Notes under the pieces: generated by a model
What the model was told of the DNA's origin: nothing
Databases searched by the model: none
The model's input: the letters and a program-made list of their open reading frames with translations, nothing else
NCBI GenBank assembly: GCA_021796295.1
Contig: JAJYIA010000004.1
Location: 1 to 34,792, forward strand
DNA: 34,792 nucleotides
Direction: 5' to 3'
DNA from: Microcaldota archaeon
GTDB lineage: Archaea; Micrarchaeota; Micrarchaeia; Micrarchaeales; CABMGC01
Part shown: positions 7,369 to 15,406 of the stretch, in pieces
Layout: the number at the start of each line of letters is the position of its first letter
Position numbering within the stretch: the first letter of the stretch is position 1
Made by a program: the position numbers and the translations under genes

Positions 7369-7824
7369 ATGGCAGGCGATGTCTTTATAGGCAGCGATCA
7401 TGCGGGGTTCGGGCTTAAGAAGGCGTTAGTGGCATTCCTTGCGGAAAAGGGCTATACAGTGCATGATGCGGGTCCTCATTCTTACGATAAAGATGACGAT
7501 TATCCTGATTACGCGTCAAAGACCTGCAGAATGCTCCTTAAGAGGAACGGCAGGGGCATACTCATATGCGGCTCTGGCCAGGGCATGGTAAGGGCAGCAA
7601 ACAAGATAAGAGGCATAGGCGCCGCCCTTTGCTGGAATGAAAGGTCTGCAGAGGCGGCAAGGCTCCACGGGGACACTAACGTATTGTGCATGGGAAGCGA
7701 TTTCATGAGCGAGAGGCTGGCATTTAGAATTGCAGAGACATGGCTCAAGACAGGATTCAGCGGAGAGGCAAGGCATGTCAGGAGGATAAAAAAGATAAAG
7801 GGGCTGGAATGGAGGTCAGGATAG
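7369..7824 (+). CDS. rpiB: Ribose-5-phosphate isomerase B (RpiB/LacAB family)
   Basis: It interconverts ribose 5-phosphate and ribulose 5-phosphate. The family's start (IGSDHAGFGLKKAL, D10 and H11) and active-site loop (ICGSGQGMVRAANK, with Cys67 as the usual catalytic base position) are clear, as are ALCWNERSAEAARLHGDTNVLCMGSDF and the C-terminal R-rich stretch that binds phosphate. At 151 residues it has the normal length. The usual CGTGIGMSIAANK loop is changed to CGSGQGMVRAANK, a modest departure. It is immediately followed by the PRPP synthetase gene (1 bp between stop and start), a pair that converts pentose phosphates into PRPP. Confidence 0.92.
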   Translation: MAGDVFIGSDHAGFGLKKALVAFLAEKGYTVHDAGPHSYDKDDDYPDYASKTCRMLLKRNGRGILICGSGQGMVRAANKIRGIGAALCWNERSAEAARLHGDTNVLCMGSDFMSERLAFRIAETWLKTGFSGEARHVRRIKKIKGLEWRSG

Positions 7825-7825
7825 C

Positions 7826-8707
7826 ATGCTTATAATAGAAGGCACCTCGGGCAATCTTATAGGAAAGGGGCTTGCAAGGCTGGGCAATTTCAATTATGCA
7901 GCAGTGGAATCAAGGATCTTCCCTGACGGAGAATCTTATATTAAGATGCCACGGCTGGATGAGAAGAGCGTTGCCATAGTGCAGTCGGCGTATGCCCCGC
8001 AGGACAAGCACCTGCTCGAGCTTCTCTTCATGGCTTCTGAGCTCAGGGAGCACGGCTGCGACGAGATAGTTGCGATAATACCGTATCTTGCATATGCGCG
8101 CCAGAACAAGAGATTTGAAGACAATGAGGCAGTTGGCATATCCACACTGATGAAGCTCATTAATAGCTCTGGCGTTGATTCGATAATAACAGTGGAGCCG
8201 CACAGGTATGAGATTATGAAAATGTTTGCAGGAAAGTCAAAAATAGTGGAAATGTCAGAGGCGATCTCCCTGGCCATAAAAAACGGTATCGAGAAGCCCG
8301 TAATACTCTCGCCGGACAAAGGCGGAATTGAAAGGGCGAAAAAGGTTGCAGATATTACGGGATGCAGCTACGATTATATAGAGAAGGCGAGGGATTACGC
8401 CACAGGAGAGGTTAGTGCAAAGGCCTCAGTATCTGAAGACCTTCGGGGCAGAAACGTGGCGATAGTTGATGACATCATAAGCACAGGAGGCACTGTAGAG
8501 CAGGCTGCAAGGATTGCAAAGTCCTGCGGCTCGAACAGGGTGATAGCGGCAGCTGCCCACCTCGTCATGGCAAATGGGGCTTATGAAAGGATAAGAAACG
8601 CAGGCGTGTCTGAACTTTATGGAACCAACACCATACCATACAACAGTGCGAAGTTAATAGACATATCTGAATATGTGCTCAGAGCCTTGAATGAGCTGCG
8701 CAGCTGA
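7826..8707 (+). CDS. prs: Ribose-phosphate pyrophosphokinase (PRPP synthetase)
   Basis: It makes PRPP from ribose 5-phosphate and ATP for nucleotide and cofactor synthesis. Recognisable elements are FPDGESYIK (32-40), ATP-site residues around IIPYLAYARQNKRF (84-97), TVEPHRYEIMKMF (the usual 'VDLH' region altered to VEPH), and the PRPP loop VAIVDDIISTGGT (211-223). Its 293 residues fit the short archaeal class II-like enzymes. It is coupled to rpiB and probably shares its promoter. PRPP is used by the PyrE enzyme encoded at 17389-17901. Confidence 0.92.
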   Translation: MLIIEGTSGNLIGKGLARLGNFNYAAVESRIFPDGESYIKMPRLDEKSVAIVQSAYAPQDKHLLELLFMASELREHGCDEIVAIIPYLAYARQNKRFEDNEAVGISTLMKLINSSGVDSIITVEPHRYEIMKMFAGKSKIVEMSEAISLAIKNGIEKPVILSPDKGGIERAKKVADITGCSYDYIEKARDYATGEVSAKASVSEDLRGRNVAIVDDIISTGGTVEQAARIAKSCGSNRVIAAAAHLVMANGAYERIRNAGVSELYGTNTIPYNSAKLIDISEYVLRALNELRS

Positions 8708-8710
8708 AGG

Positions 8711-9388
8711 CTATGCCTTTCCTGCCGCCTTCGCGAGGCCTCCTGAAACGCCCTTTGTCCTGAGGAGCAGGTTCGAATAGCGGAGTGCCCTGTCCGAATA
8801 TCTCTTTATGCGCTTAGCGCGCCACGCGCTCTGCTCAGTCAGAAGGCTTATCTCTCCCTTCTTGAAGAAGCGGAAGAAGCTTGACTCCCTCTTTTTAATA
8901 TCGGCATGCAAAAGGCCAAGCCTCTGCTCCTCCCTTTTTGACAAGGCGTTATAGCGCATGCTCTTGCCTTCGACACCCTCGATGAAGCGGTCGAAGTGCT
9001 TCTTTATGGAGAGCAAGTCCCTTGATTTCAGGGTAAGCCCTGCGAGAAAGGTGCTTACGAATTCGTTGTCGAAGCCGTAGGAGTAGCCCGTTGCAAGCAT
9101 CTCGAGGAAATTCAGATAGGCGCGCAGCTCGCCTGTGCTCATGCCTTTTGAATTCGTTATGATATTGGGCACGCAGAGAGCCTCGTAATCAAAGGTTTTG
9201 AGCATCCTGCCCATCTTTGCCGCATGCTCGTTGAGCATGTTGAGCGCTATTGTGTCGGATTTTTTGGTATCCTTCAGCATGACGTTCCAGTTCTCGCGTA
9301 TTACCCTTTTGAGTATGTCCTTTTCAAAGGTTTCGCCCTGGATCTGCGCATTTATTTTTTTTGCATCGTTCTCTTTGCTTAGCAACAT
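8711..9388 (-). CDS. Hypothetical alpha-helical protein
   Basis: I do not recognise this 225-residue protein. It is rich in Lys, Arg, Glu and Leu with heptad-like helices, has no signal peptide and no membrane segment, and ends in a basic stretch (RAKRIKRYSDRALRYSNLLLRTKGVSGG). Predicted secondary structure is almost all alpha. It begins 17 bp after the gltX stop on the same strand and is the last gene of a run of three (membrane protein, gltX, this gene). The basic C-terminus could bind RNA, but nothing in the sequence proves it. It meets the prs gene tail to tail with 3 bp between stops. Confidence 0.6.
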   Translation of the reverse strand: MLLSKENDAKKINAQIQGETFEKDILKRVIRENWNVMLKDTKKSDTIALNMLNEHAAKMGRMLKTFDYEALCVPNIITNSKGMSTGELRAYLNFLEMLATGYSYGFDNEFVSTFLAGLTLKSRDLLSIKKHFDRFIEGVEGKSMRYNALSKREEQRLGLLHADIKKRESSFFRFFKKGEISLLTEQSAWRAKRIKRYSDRALRYSNLLLRTKGVSGGLAKAAGKA

Positions 9389-9405
9389 CCCACCGCATAC
9401 CCGTT

Positions 9406-11124
9406 TTATAGAGAAAGAAATGAAAGGCTTTTCTTGATGTCAAGCTTGAAGAAGCCCATGCTGCCAAACTGCACAGTCTCCCCTTCGCTGAGCTGGTTCG
9501 CATACGATTCGACATAGCCCTTGTAGCTTATAATGCTTTCGCTGTTGAAGGATACGCCGTTTAGCAAATCGCCAACCATGTTGATGGTGCACCCCACATA
9601 GTTATTTTCATTCACCCACGCTATCCTTGCACCCTCTGCCGAATTCCCATTCTCATATGCGGCTTCGAGTGCCCCTTTCTCCTTGCCGGTTATCCTTATG
9701 TCGAATGCATCCTTAAGCCGTACTTTCTGGCCGCTCTCTAACCTATTTGCATCATATGCATTTATAAAGAATACGTTGCTCAGCTTGTAGTTTCTATATC
9801 CTAACTCTTCTGTAGGATGAAGCTTTATACTTATGTCCATATGCTCGCCGGGCATGCCGCTGACCTTCAGCCCCACCGGCTCTTTGACAAGGAAAAGCCT
9901 TTTTGAATGCGCATCTATCTCTTTCCTGTTCTCTGATAAAAGCATCTCAATGCCTACGCTGCCCTCTGCCTTGCTCATGCCGAACCTCAGCGCAAGCTCT
10001 CTTATGGCAGCAGGGGTTATCCCTCTGCGCCTCAGCGCCGCTATTGTAACGAGCCTCGGGTCATCGTAGCCTGACACAAGGCCTTTGCTGATGAGCTCGT
10101 TGAGCTTGCGCTTCGACGTTATGTTGTTTCTTATCTCAAGCCTTGATATGCTGTGTATGTGCGGCTTCCTCAGGCCGAGAAGATCCAGGATCTTGTAATA
10201 AAGCTCGTCGCGTAGTTCATACTCTTTGCTCCTTATGGCGTCGGTTATGCCGTGTATTGAATCCATCACAGGTGTATTGAAGTCATAGGTAGGCCACATC
10301 TGGTATTTTGAACCCTGCCTGTAGTGCGGCGATTTTTTTATCCTGAAGAGGGTGGGGTCGCGCATGGCCGTATTCTCGGCCTTCATGTCTGAATGAAGCC
10401 GAAGTATGCCCTCGTTTTGCTCCCTGCCAAGCATCCTTTTCCAGAAACCTTCATTCTCGGCAATGCCTGCTTCGCGGTGCTCGCATGCGCGGCCCTCCTG
10501 CCTGCCCTTTTTTACGTCATCAGGGCCGCAGAGGCATACATATGCATGGCCCTTTTTGATAAGCGATTCGGCATAGGCGTAAAGCCTTTCTATGCTGTCG
10601 CTGGCATAATACTCGCCCTCAAATGATATGCCCAGCCAATTCAGATCGTATTTTATGGCGTCGGCAAAGGCCTGCCTCTCGGCCTCGGGATTTGTATCAT
10701 CGAAATAGAGGAAGAGGCTGCCTCGGTATATTTTAGATACCTCCTGCTCTATGAATGCGGCCTTTGCATGGCCTATGTGCATGTAGCCGTTAGGCTCCGG
10801 AGGAAATCTTGTGGCGAATGCGCCGCTTGAAGCTCCATTCAGCATGTAGCTGTGCCTCCCGCTCCTTGCAGCCTTCTCGGCCCTTTCTGCGCTGAATTCA
10901 CCGGTATACCTCTCCGCCTCCTTCTCGAGAAGCTGCCTTGGCATTGAATTTATCTCTGCAATAATCCTTTCAATATCGGCCGGGAGCGACCTAAGGTCGT
11001 GCTTTAACTCAGGAAATTCTGAAAGGGCCTTGCCCATGACAGCAGAGGCCTTTGCGGTTCCGTAATCAAGCGCATTCTTGAGCGCCATCTTTCTTATTGA
11101 ATTCTCGATCTCTTTTGATAGCAT
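9406..11124 (-). CDS. gltX: Glutamate--tRNA ligase, archaeal (GlnRS-fold) class
   Basis: This is a class I synthetase of 572 residues. It has the archaeal N-terminal helical extension (about 1-100), the HIGH motif as HIGH (116-119) within RFPPEPNGYMHIGHAKAA, FDDTNPEAE (141-149), and the KMSKS counterpart SKRKL (337-341), followed by the two beta-barrel anticodon-binding domains of the GlnRS-like class. CLC (197-199) and ACEH (213-216) could bind zinc. In archaea this enzyme usually charges both tRNA-Glu and, with GatDE correction, tRNA-Gln. The HIGH region reads more like GlnRS or eukaryotic GluRS (RFPPEPNGY) than like typical euryarchaeal GluRS, so a GlnRS specificity cannot be ruled out by eye. 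It starts 3 bp after the upstream membrane-protein stop. Confidence 0.88.
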   Translation of the reverse strand: MLSKEIENSIRKMALKNALDYGTAKASAVMGKALSEFPELKHDLRSLPADIERIIAEINSMPRQLLEKEAERYTGEFSAERAEKAARSGRHSYMLNGASSGAFATRFPPEPNGYMHIGHAKAAFIEQEVSKIYRGSLFLYFDDTNPEAERQAFADAIKYDLNWLGISFEGEYYASDSIERLYAYAESLIKKGHAYVCLCGPDDVKKGRQEGRACEHREAGIAENEGFWKRMLGREQNEGILRLHSDMKAENTAMRDPTLFRIKKSPHYRQGSKYQMWPTYDFNTPVMDSIHGITDAIRSKEYELRDELYYKILDLLGLRKPHIHSISRLEIRNNITSKRKLNELISKGLVSGYDDPRLVTIAALRRRGITPAAIRELALRFGMSKAEGSVGIEMLLSENRKEIDAHSKRLFLVKEPVGLKVSGMPGEHMDISIKLHPTEELGYRNYKLSNVFFINAYDANRLESGQKVRLKDAFDIRITGKEKGALEAAYENGNSAEGARIAWVNENNYVGCTINMVGDLLNGVSFNSESIISYKGYVESYANQLSEGETVQFGSMGFFKLDIKKSLSFLSL

Positions 11125-11127
11125 GCA

Positions 11128-11745
11128 CTAGCCTGCTTTTGTAACATTGATGCTGTAGATGGTGCCGTTTGGCGCGACCAGCGCCGATACCTTCAGCCTT
11201 AGCGTGTTGTTATTCGGAGGGGGCAGAAGCAGAGGCACGGTGTATTCAAACATGTTGTAGGGTATACGCAGTGTATACTGCTGCGAAGCTATTGTGAAAT
11301 TCATTATATATGGAAGGCTTACCATAGCAGAGGATGTGAATTTGAGGCAGTTGCCGATTGTGGTGTTCGATACGCTGCTCAGGCTGCGGTAAAGATCCAA
11401 AATGCCCATGCTGCCGTTTTCCACAGAATAGCCGTTGTTTACCGGATAAAAGTCGAATACAGAGTTGTTTTTCTCAAGCGCATTAAGGGAATTGCTTACA
11501 TAACCGTAGGACTCATTTGAGAGGGTCTTGTTGCTGCATTCAACGCTTATGCCGAGCGCATTTCCGTAGCCTATTATGTTCGCGCTGTAGAATGCAAACG
11601 CATAGGCGCCGAAGCCGGTTGCGGATGTTGTTGCTGATGTCGCGCCCCTGCTGCCGTTGATGTTTGCGAACGAAACATAGGAAGAGATAAAGGCCACTGC
11701 AACGAATATGGAAGCAATAAGCTCTATGAGTCTTTTCTTATCCAT
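11128..11745 (-). CDS. Membrane-anchored extracytoplasmic protein, unknown function
   Basis: The 206-residue product begins MDKKRLIELIASIFVAVAFISSYVSF, a single N-terminal hydrophobic segment after a short basic stretch, followed by an Asn/Ser/Thr-rich exterior with many N-glycosylation sequons (NKT, NES, NNS, NGS, NTT, NFT, NVT). There are two cysteines (ECSNKT and NCLKF), possibly disulfide-bonded. I chose the ATG at 11745 because the upstream ATGs (11763, 11757) add only a few residues before the basic stretch. It is not a recognised family. It stands upstream of gltX by 3 bp, an odd operon partner for a synthetase, which may only reflect tight packing. Confidence 0.6.
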   Translation of the reverse strand: MDKKRLIELIASIFVAVAFISSYVSFANINGSRGATSATTSATGFGAYAFAFYSANIIGYGNALGISVECSNKTLSNESYGYVSNSLNALEKNNSVFDFYPVNNGYSVENGSMGILDLYRSLSSVSNTTIGNCLKFTSSAMVSLPYIMNFTIASQQYTLRIPYNMFEYTVPLLLPPPNNNTLRLKVSALVAPNGTIYSINVTKAG

Positions 11746-11952
11746 ATTAACCGCCATACACAACAGCAGGTCATTGGGCCATGATGCAACTGTGTGATCT
11801 GCCTCTGGCGCATGCTGCTGATTCGACCATTCTTATAATCCCGAAAAGCCATAAATATCTTTGTATCCAATAAGAGAATGTTGTACTGTTTACTAAGCAT
11901 ACCGCCCATGTGGCGCGGCAGATAAACGGCATACTTATATGCAGATGATATT

Positions 11953-12669
11953 ATGGGTTTCGCAGAAGGAGAATTTATTGAGATAGAGTACAGCATGTGG
12001 AGGGCTTCGGACAATACGCTGGTAAGCACCACAAGCAGGGAGCTTGCTGAAAAGAACAGCATATATGAGAAGAATGCAAGGTACTCCCCGCAGCTTGTAA
12101 TCGTAGGAAAGGACAATACCCTGAAGGGCATTGTGAATGCGATAAATGGCATGGGCATAGGCGAGACGAAAAAGGTGGAGATGAAGCCTGAGGAGGCATT
12201 CGGCGCGCGGGAGACGAATCTCGTGAAGGTCATGCACCTTTCTGACTTCAGGAAGCGGGACATAGAGCCCGAGCCTGGAATGCGGGTAACTCTGGACGGA
12301 ATCTCAGCCACTGTAAAGAGCGTCAACTCTGGAAGGGTGGTGATAGATGCGAACCATCCGCTTGCAGGGGAGAGGCTGACTGCTGAGATAAAGGTTGTAA
12401 GGAAGATAGATGAGGAGAAGGGCAGGGCGGCAGCACTCGCCGAATCGTACGGCCTGAAGCCGGATAAGATAGAGATTGAGGGAAAGGCCCTGAGGCTTGG
12501 GTTTGGAAGCGGCACAGAAAAGGAGGAAGGATATTTTATGAACAAGAGAGCGCTTGTAGCTGCACTTCTCAGATATATAGGTGCAGAAAGGGTAGTCATA
12601 GAGGAAGAGTATTCAGGCGCTGCGGCAGCGAAAAAGCAGGAAGGAGAGAAGCCGCAGATTCCTGCATGA
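11953..12669 (+). CDS. FKBP-type peptidyl-prolyl cis-trans isomerase (SlyD-like)
   Basis: It is a folding catalyst and chaperone in the cytoplasm. The N-terminal FKBP half has the start EGEFIEIEYSMWRASDNTLVSTT and the LKGIVNAINGMGIGETKKVEMKPEEAFG block, then a SlyD-type insert-in-flap domain (about residues 85-140), including NHPLAGERLTAEIKVV where the FKBP fold resumes (DxNHPLAGxxL is diagnostic of this class). A C-terminal extension of about 85 residues after the FKBP core is found in some archaeal long FKBPs and is unassigned. There is no His-rich metal tail as in bacterial SlyD. It converges with the spt4 gene at 12678. Confidence 0.9.
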   Translation: MGFAEGEFIEIEYSMWRASDNTLVSTTSRELAEKNSIYEKNARYSPQLVIVGKDNTLKGIVNAINGMGIGETKKVEMKPEEAFGARETNLVKVMHLSDFRKRDIEPEPGMRVTLDGISATVKSVNSGRVVIDANHPLAGERLTAEIKVVRKIDEEKGRAAALAESYGLKPDKIEIEGKALRLGFGSGTEKEEGYFMNKRALVAALLRYIGAERVVIEEEYSGAAAAKKQEGEKPQIPA

Positions 12670-12677
12670 AGCCGGAA

Positions 12678-12866
12678 TCAGGTCGTGATGTTCAGGGCGT
12701 AGGTGCCGTTTACCTTAAGGCCAAGCCTTTTTGCAAACTCTGATTTCTCACTGTTAAGCACTATGACATAGCCGTTCCACTTTGTTGTAAGTTCTGAGGC
12801 GCCGCATATGGGGCAGACCTCGCCCTGTGTTATTATGACCTTGCAGTTTTTGCACGCTTTTTCCAT
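12678..12866 (-). CDS. spt4: Transcription elongation factor Spt4 (RNA polymerase subunit E'')
   Basis: This 62-residue zinc protein carries CKNCK (C5, C8) and CPICG (C18, C21), the four-Cys zinc site of Spt4/RpoE2, followed by TTKWNGYVIVLNSEKSEFAKRLGLKVNGTYAL, the family's conserved second half. Spt4 pairs with Spt5 (NusG) to increase processivity of archaeal RNA polymerase. It follows rpoE1 with 4 bp between, the standard archaeal arrangement. Confidence 0.93.
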   Translation of the reverse strand: MEKACKNCKVIITQGEVCPICGASELTTKWNGYVIVLNSEKSEFAKRLGLKVNGTYALNITT

Positions 12867-12870
12867 ATAT

Positions 12871-13464
12871 TCAGCCCCGGCGCCTTCTATCCTTTAAACG
12901 CTTCTTCTCGACCTTCTTCTCAGACTGCATGGGCTCCTTGATCCACTCGTATTTTCCAAGGCCCTCGGGCCTCATTGTAAGCGCTATCTTGGTGTCCTTT
13001 ATATTGTTCTTCAGGCTTATCGTAGAAACCTTTGCGTATACGACATCGCCCTTCTTTATGTTCCTCTTCGTATTCTTGAGTATGAAGAGCCCTGCCTTCC
13101 TGTCATAATTTATAAAGTCGTTTGTTATCTGAGAAAGGTGTACAAGGCCGTCTATAGGGCCAAGCCTCACAAAGCAGCCGAAGTCTGCAAGCTCTGAGAT
13201 CTCGCCTGTGACTATCTCACCAACCTCAAGATTGAATGCGAGAATATCGAAAGTGAGGCCGTAATGCGTTGATGGATCTCCAGGAAGAATCATGCCCTCG
13301 CTTATGTCACGCACGTTGAAAAGTGCCAGGATTATGCCAAGATCTTTGTCAAGAGTCCTCTCATATTTGGAGCGGAGTATGGACTCTGCTGCGCCCTCAA
13401 CCGCTTCGCCCAGATGCACGGGGGGTATGCTTATCCTGTCCTTGATGGTATATATATAATACAA
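12871..13464 (-). CDS. rpoE1: DNA-directed RNA polymerase subunit E' (Rpb7 homologue)
   Basis: It forms the stalk of archaeal RNA polymerase with RpoF (Rpb4) and binds nascent RNA. The start is almost certainly the TTG at 13464 (MYYIYTIKDRISIPP), since the family begins with MY.../I.D.I.IPP and a GGTGGT ribosome site lies 4 bases before it; the longer open frame to 13632 has no homology. Domains: N-terminal tip (1-80), then an S1 RNA-binding domain (about 82-170: GEIVTGEISELADFGCFVRLGPIDGLVHLSQI). The tail EKKRLKDRRRRG is strongly basic. The neighbours Spt4 and the Fcf1-like PIN protein match the conserved archaeal cluster. Confidence 0.92.
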   Translation of the reverse strand: MYYIYTIKDRISIPPVHLGEAVEGAAESILRSKYERTLDKDLGIILALFNVRDISEGMILPGDPSTHYGLTFDILAFNLEVGEIVTGEISELADFGCFVRLGPIDGLVHLSQITNDFINYDRKAGLFILKNTKRNIKKGDVVYAKVSTISLKNNIKDTKIALTMRPEGLGKYEWIKEPMQSEKKVEKKRLKDRRRRG

Positions 13465-13544
13465 AGAACCACCGTGAATGCCGCAGCATGCGATGCCGGG
13501 CGCTGGTATGTATAGAGTATGATAGGGAAAGTTTATATATGCTG

Positions 13545-13913
13545 CTATCTGAGCCGCCCCTCCTTTGTAATCCTGAATGTCTTTATGCCTCTTCTGCGCA
13601 GCCTCGCCTTGAGCGCAGTGTCGTTCGTGCATACCATGCAGCGCCTTCTTACGGCCTCTCTGAATATCCAGGAATCCACATCGGAGCTGTCAAGGGTTAT
13701 CTTTACGCTTGCACTTTTCAGCAGTGAGAGCGCGATCCTTGCATTTCTGCCGGTTGAGCCGTGCCCTTTTTTCAGATGCATGAGTTCACTGAATACGCCC
13801 CTTGAGACAAGAAGAGAGGCTCTCGGCATCTCGTACCTTATCGCGCTGAATACATCCTTCCTGTTGTGCAGAGCAAAGAGTATGGAGCTCGTATCCACAA
13901 TTACGCATTCCAT
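13545..13913 (-). CDS. PIN-domain ribonuclease-like protein (Fcf1/Utp23-type, COG1412)
   Basis: The 122-residue protein is a single PIN domain: VDTSSILFAL (Asp7) at the start, a central acidic residue (FSELMHL), and TNDTALKARLRRRGIKTFRI near the end, giving the usual acidic metal-binding cluster. Archaeal members of this family next to rpoE1 are thought to take part in rRNA processing, by analogy with eukaryotic Fcf1. A VapC-type toxin is less likely: no antitoxin gene adjoins it and the context (PIN - rpoE1 - spt4) is a conserved housekeeping cluster. It ends about 80 bp upstream of the rpoE1 start. Confidence 0.82.
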   Translation of the reverse strand: MECVIVDTSSILFALHNRKDVFSAIRYEMPRASLLVSRGVFSELMHLKKGHGSTGRNARIALSLLKSASVKITLDSSDVDSWIFREAVRRRCMVCTNDTALKARLRRRGIKTFRITKEGRLR

Positions 13914-13985
13914 GAAATAGCATATATACTGAAATCTTTTAAGCTTTTTCCGTAGAGAGAGATGCTTATTGATTCAAGCTCTCTC

Positions 13986-14855
13986 TTAGCCTGCGCTAAA
14001 GCCCAGAGGGAAGAGGCTGATTATTATGCCTCCGGCTATAGCTATAATGCCCAGCGCAACTATCAGATATACTATCTTAGCCTTCTTTGCCATGTTCAGC
14101 AGGAAATCTATCAGGAAAAGGCTGACCAATGCAGCTATAACTATGGAGACAAGTATGCCTGTTATCCCGAGACCGGCAACTGCTGAAAATATAACGGCTT
14201 TGCTGAATATGATAGTGACGAAGAACGCTGCTGCAGAGGCGAAGATGCCTATCACGAAAGAAAGGCGAAACGCCTCCTGAGCTTCAACGTTTAACAGGAG
14301 CATAGTGCTTGTGGTTGCGCCTGATCTGCTGACGCCGGGAAGAGCAGCCAGGCCCTGGGCAAAGCCTATAAATACATATTCCTTCAGCCCTATGCTGCCC
14401 AGCGTCCTCCTCTTACTGTCTTCTGCATACTTTGATCTTGAATAGAGTATCACTATGGCGTCAACGAAGAGTATGGCGCCGAGTATTATCATAGGCAGTC
14501 CGATGTTGTAGCCTCCTGAAACCTTATCTGTTATGACATAGAGGGGCACAGCCACTATCCCGGTAACTATTGTCGCCACAAGCACGAACTTGAAGAGCTT
14601 GAATTCCTCGGCGTTGCCTTTGCCTAAGAGAGCCTTGATCAGAGTCCAGACCTCCTTTCTGAAGTAGATTATAGCAGCAAGAACAGTGCCTATCTCCATG
14701 AACAGCCCGAAGGCGTAGGCCTGCTGAAAATTCAGCCCGAGCAGGTAGTGTGATACGATTATTATCTGGGTCTTGCTGCTTACAGGCAGCCATTCAGATA
14801 TCCCCTGCACTATGCCGACTATTATCGAAACTATAACATGACCGATATCAAACAC
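13986..14855 (-). CDS. uppP: Undecaprenyl/polyprenyl-diphosphatase UppP (BacA)
   Basis: This membrane enzyme removes one phosphate from polyprenyl diphosphate to recycle the lipid carrier for surface glycan assembly. Both signatures are intact: GIVQGISEWLPVSSKTQI near the N-terminus (the E of the (E/Q)xxxE motif) and PGVSRSGATTS in the middle, with about eight membrane segments. I set the start at the GTG at 14855 (MFDIGHVIVSIIVGIVQG), since the family starts about 12 residues before GIVQG; the open frame extends upstream without homology. In archaea the carrier is dolichyl-like. The SufU gene is transcribed the other way from the shared intergenic region. Confidence 0.92.
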   Translation of the reverse strand: MFDIGHVIVSIIVGIVQGISEWLPVSSKTQIIIVSHYLLGLNFQQAYAFGLFMEIGTVLAAIIYFRKEVWTLIKALLGKGNAEEFKLFKFVLVATIVTGIVAVPLYVITDKVSGGYNIGLPMIILGAILFVDAIVILYSRSKYAEDSKRRTLGSIGLKEYVFIGFAQGLAALPGVSRSGATTSTMLLLNVEAQEAFRLSFVIGIFASAAAFFVTIIFSKAVIFSAVAGLGITGILVSIVIAALVSLFLIDFLLNMAKKAKIVYLIVALGIIAIAGGIIISLFPLGFSAG

Positions 14856-14996
14856 ATAACCACTCTTCTTTAAGATTATAGGGTTATCCTTTATTCCAGA
14901 AACATAAAAGAGTATAAATAAGGATAAATATTTATATAGATATAGGACATAAAGGCAAAACGCAAAGGCGGCTTGGCATTTAGACGGCTGATAGTT

Positions 14997-15404
14997 ATGA
15001 CAGACCTTAATATATACGCGGAAATTCTTATATCGGCATATGAGCATCCGAAGCATAAGGCAACGGTTAAGGATGCCAATGCCGCCAAGCACGAGGAGAA
15101 TATATCGTGCGGAGACAAGATTGACATCTACCTTAAGATAAAGGATAAAAAGATTGCCAAGGCAGGCTTCACAGGCACAGGATGCATAATATCCATGGGC
15201 TCTGCAGACATGCTGCTGGATGCACTTGAAGGAAAGGGCGTAGCAGAAGTAGTGAAGATGACAAAGAAGGATCTTCTGAGGATCATAGGCATAGATCCGG
15301 GTCCAGTGAGAATGCACTGCGCCACGCTTTCACTCAGAGCCGCAAAGGAGGCGGTATTCGCATATGAGGGAAGGAAGGCCGATGCCTCGGTAAAGGAGCT
15401 ATAG
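14997..15404 (+). CDS. sufU: Iron-sulfur cluster scaffold protein (SufU/IscU family)
   Basis: It is a scaffold on which Fe-S clusters are built. The ligand set is complete: C38 and D40 (SCGDKIDI), C63 (GTGCIISMGSA) and C108 (RMHCATLSLRAAKEAV). The 'ISMGSADML' stretch and the missing LPPVK motif favour SufU over IscU. I use the ATG at 14997; a TTG at 14973 would add only eight residues (AFRRLIV). TATA-like sequence ATATTTATATA lies near 14930. It converges with the pilin-like gene, whose stop is 3 bp past this one. Confidence 0.9.
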   Translation: MTDLNIYAEILISAYEHPKHKATVKDANAAKHEENISCGDKIDIYLKIKDKKIAKAGFTGTGCIISMGSADMLLDALEGKGVAEVVKMTKKDLLRIIGIDPGPVRMHCATLSLRAAKEAVFAYEGRKADASVKEL

Positions 15405-15406
15405 CA

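Noticed and set aside
11775-11830. Possible C/D box guide RNA (ATGATGC ... CTGA) upstream of the FKBP gene
   Set aside because: The C box has a mismatch, D' and C' boxes are not convincing, and no guide target could be tested.
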